Of a stretch of DNA of 64,000 bases, positions 63,839-64,000 are shown one piece after another. Made by a program: the position numbers and the translations under genes. The stretch comes from Aphrophora alni (lineage: Eukaryota > Arthropoda > Insecta > Hemiptera > Aphrophoridae). How positions within the stretch are numbered: the first letter of the stretch is position 1; every line of letters starts with the position of its first letter. Location: positions 1,084,001-1,148,000 of the forward strand of contig OY740766.1 of the NCBI GenBank assembly GCA_963513935.1, in the 5' to 3' direction. The notes under the pieces are model-generated. The model was not told where the DNA came from and did no database searches. It worked only from the letters and a program-made list of their open reading frames with translations.

Positions 63839-64000
63839 TTTGAATGTTTGTATATTTCTCTTATATTAATGAGAAAGGTTTTATCAGGATCAGTGTTATT
63901 TTTATTATTATATAATATGACTGGGTTGGGCATGGGATGTGCACTACTGTACTTGGTACTGTCCAGTTTTTAGCAGTGAACATGGTAAATTATAAATGAT
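63839..64000 (+). other. Sequence right of the piggyBac relic
   Basis: Too short to classify. The GTACTTGGTACTG near 63950 faintly echoes GTACTTGGACCCAAGTAC near 62138, possibly worn ends of the piggyBac element. Confidence 0.3.

Noticed and set aside
1..64000. CRISPR arrays, operons, bacterial promoters, rRNA genes
   Set aside because: None present; the sequence is eukaryotic and intron-rich.
59712..64000. SAM-domain exon of Ask1
   Set aside because: Looked for in phase 2 after a good acceptor; no SAM-like peptide was seen, so it is taken to lie beyond the window.

Overview
The window is AT-rich animal DNA with spliceosomal introns and heavy DNA-transposon and Penelope-type repeat content. 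The one host gene found is closest to insect proteins. An insect is therefore the best reading; a hemipteran-type genome is a guess only.

One host gene fills most of the window: a plus-strand orthologue of apoptosis signal-regulating kinase (ASK1; MAP3K5/MAP3K15; fly Ask1/Pk92B). I could place 22 coding exons from about 7663 to 59711. All splice phases agree, giving 3,737 nt (1,245 codons plus 2 nt). Protein order is: N-terminal thioredoxin/TRAF-binding region (exons 1-4), central TPR-like and PH-like regulatory region (5-10), kinase domain (11-15), 14-3-3-type serine motif (16), a 93-nt possible cassette exon (17), C-terminal helical domain (18-20) and coiled coil (21-22). The last SAM-type exons were not found and should lie beyond 64000. 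The true 5' end is uncertain.

The introns and the 5' flank are full of mobile elements. These are: a broken Penelope-like retroelement with RT and GIY-YIG domains (4846-7345, minus); two mariner-type relics (17094-18070 and about 49070-49400, minus); a Tc1 relic with both terminal repeats (26421-27476); a Tc1/mariner-superfamily DDE element with TA duplications (52187-53554); a piggyBac-like pseudogene (62388-63838); three non-autonomous TTAA-flanked elements (13307-13992, 15736-16403, 47792-48476); pogo/Tigger-like TA-flanked elements (43899-44941, 58692-59395, 59938-60302, plus a fragment at 21598); a hAT-like MITE (60747-61056); and a two-copy unclassified family (2965-4420 and 23950-25315).

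The most unusual signal is a set of hammerhead-ribozyme-like cores. One sits at the 3' end of the Penelope-like element. Others sit in long inverted repeats or as solo pieces at 1405-1614, 35333-35380, 40259-40504 and 46663-46812. All share a conserved extra U just after the core.
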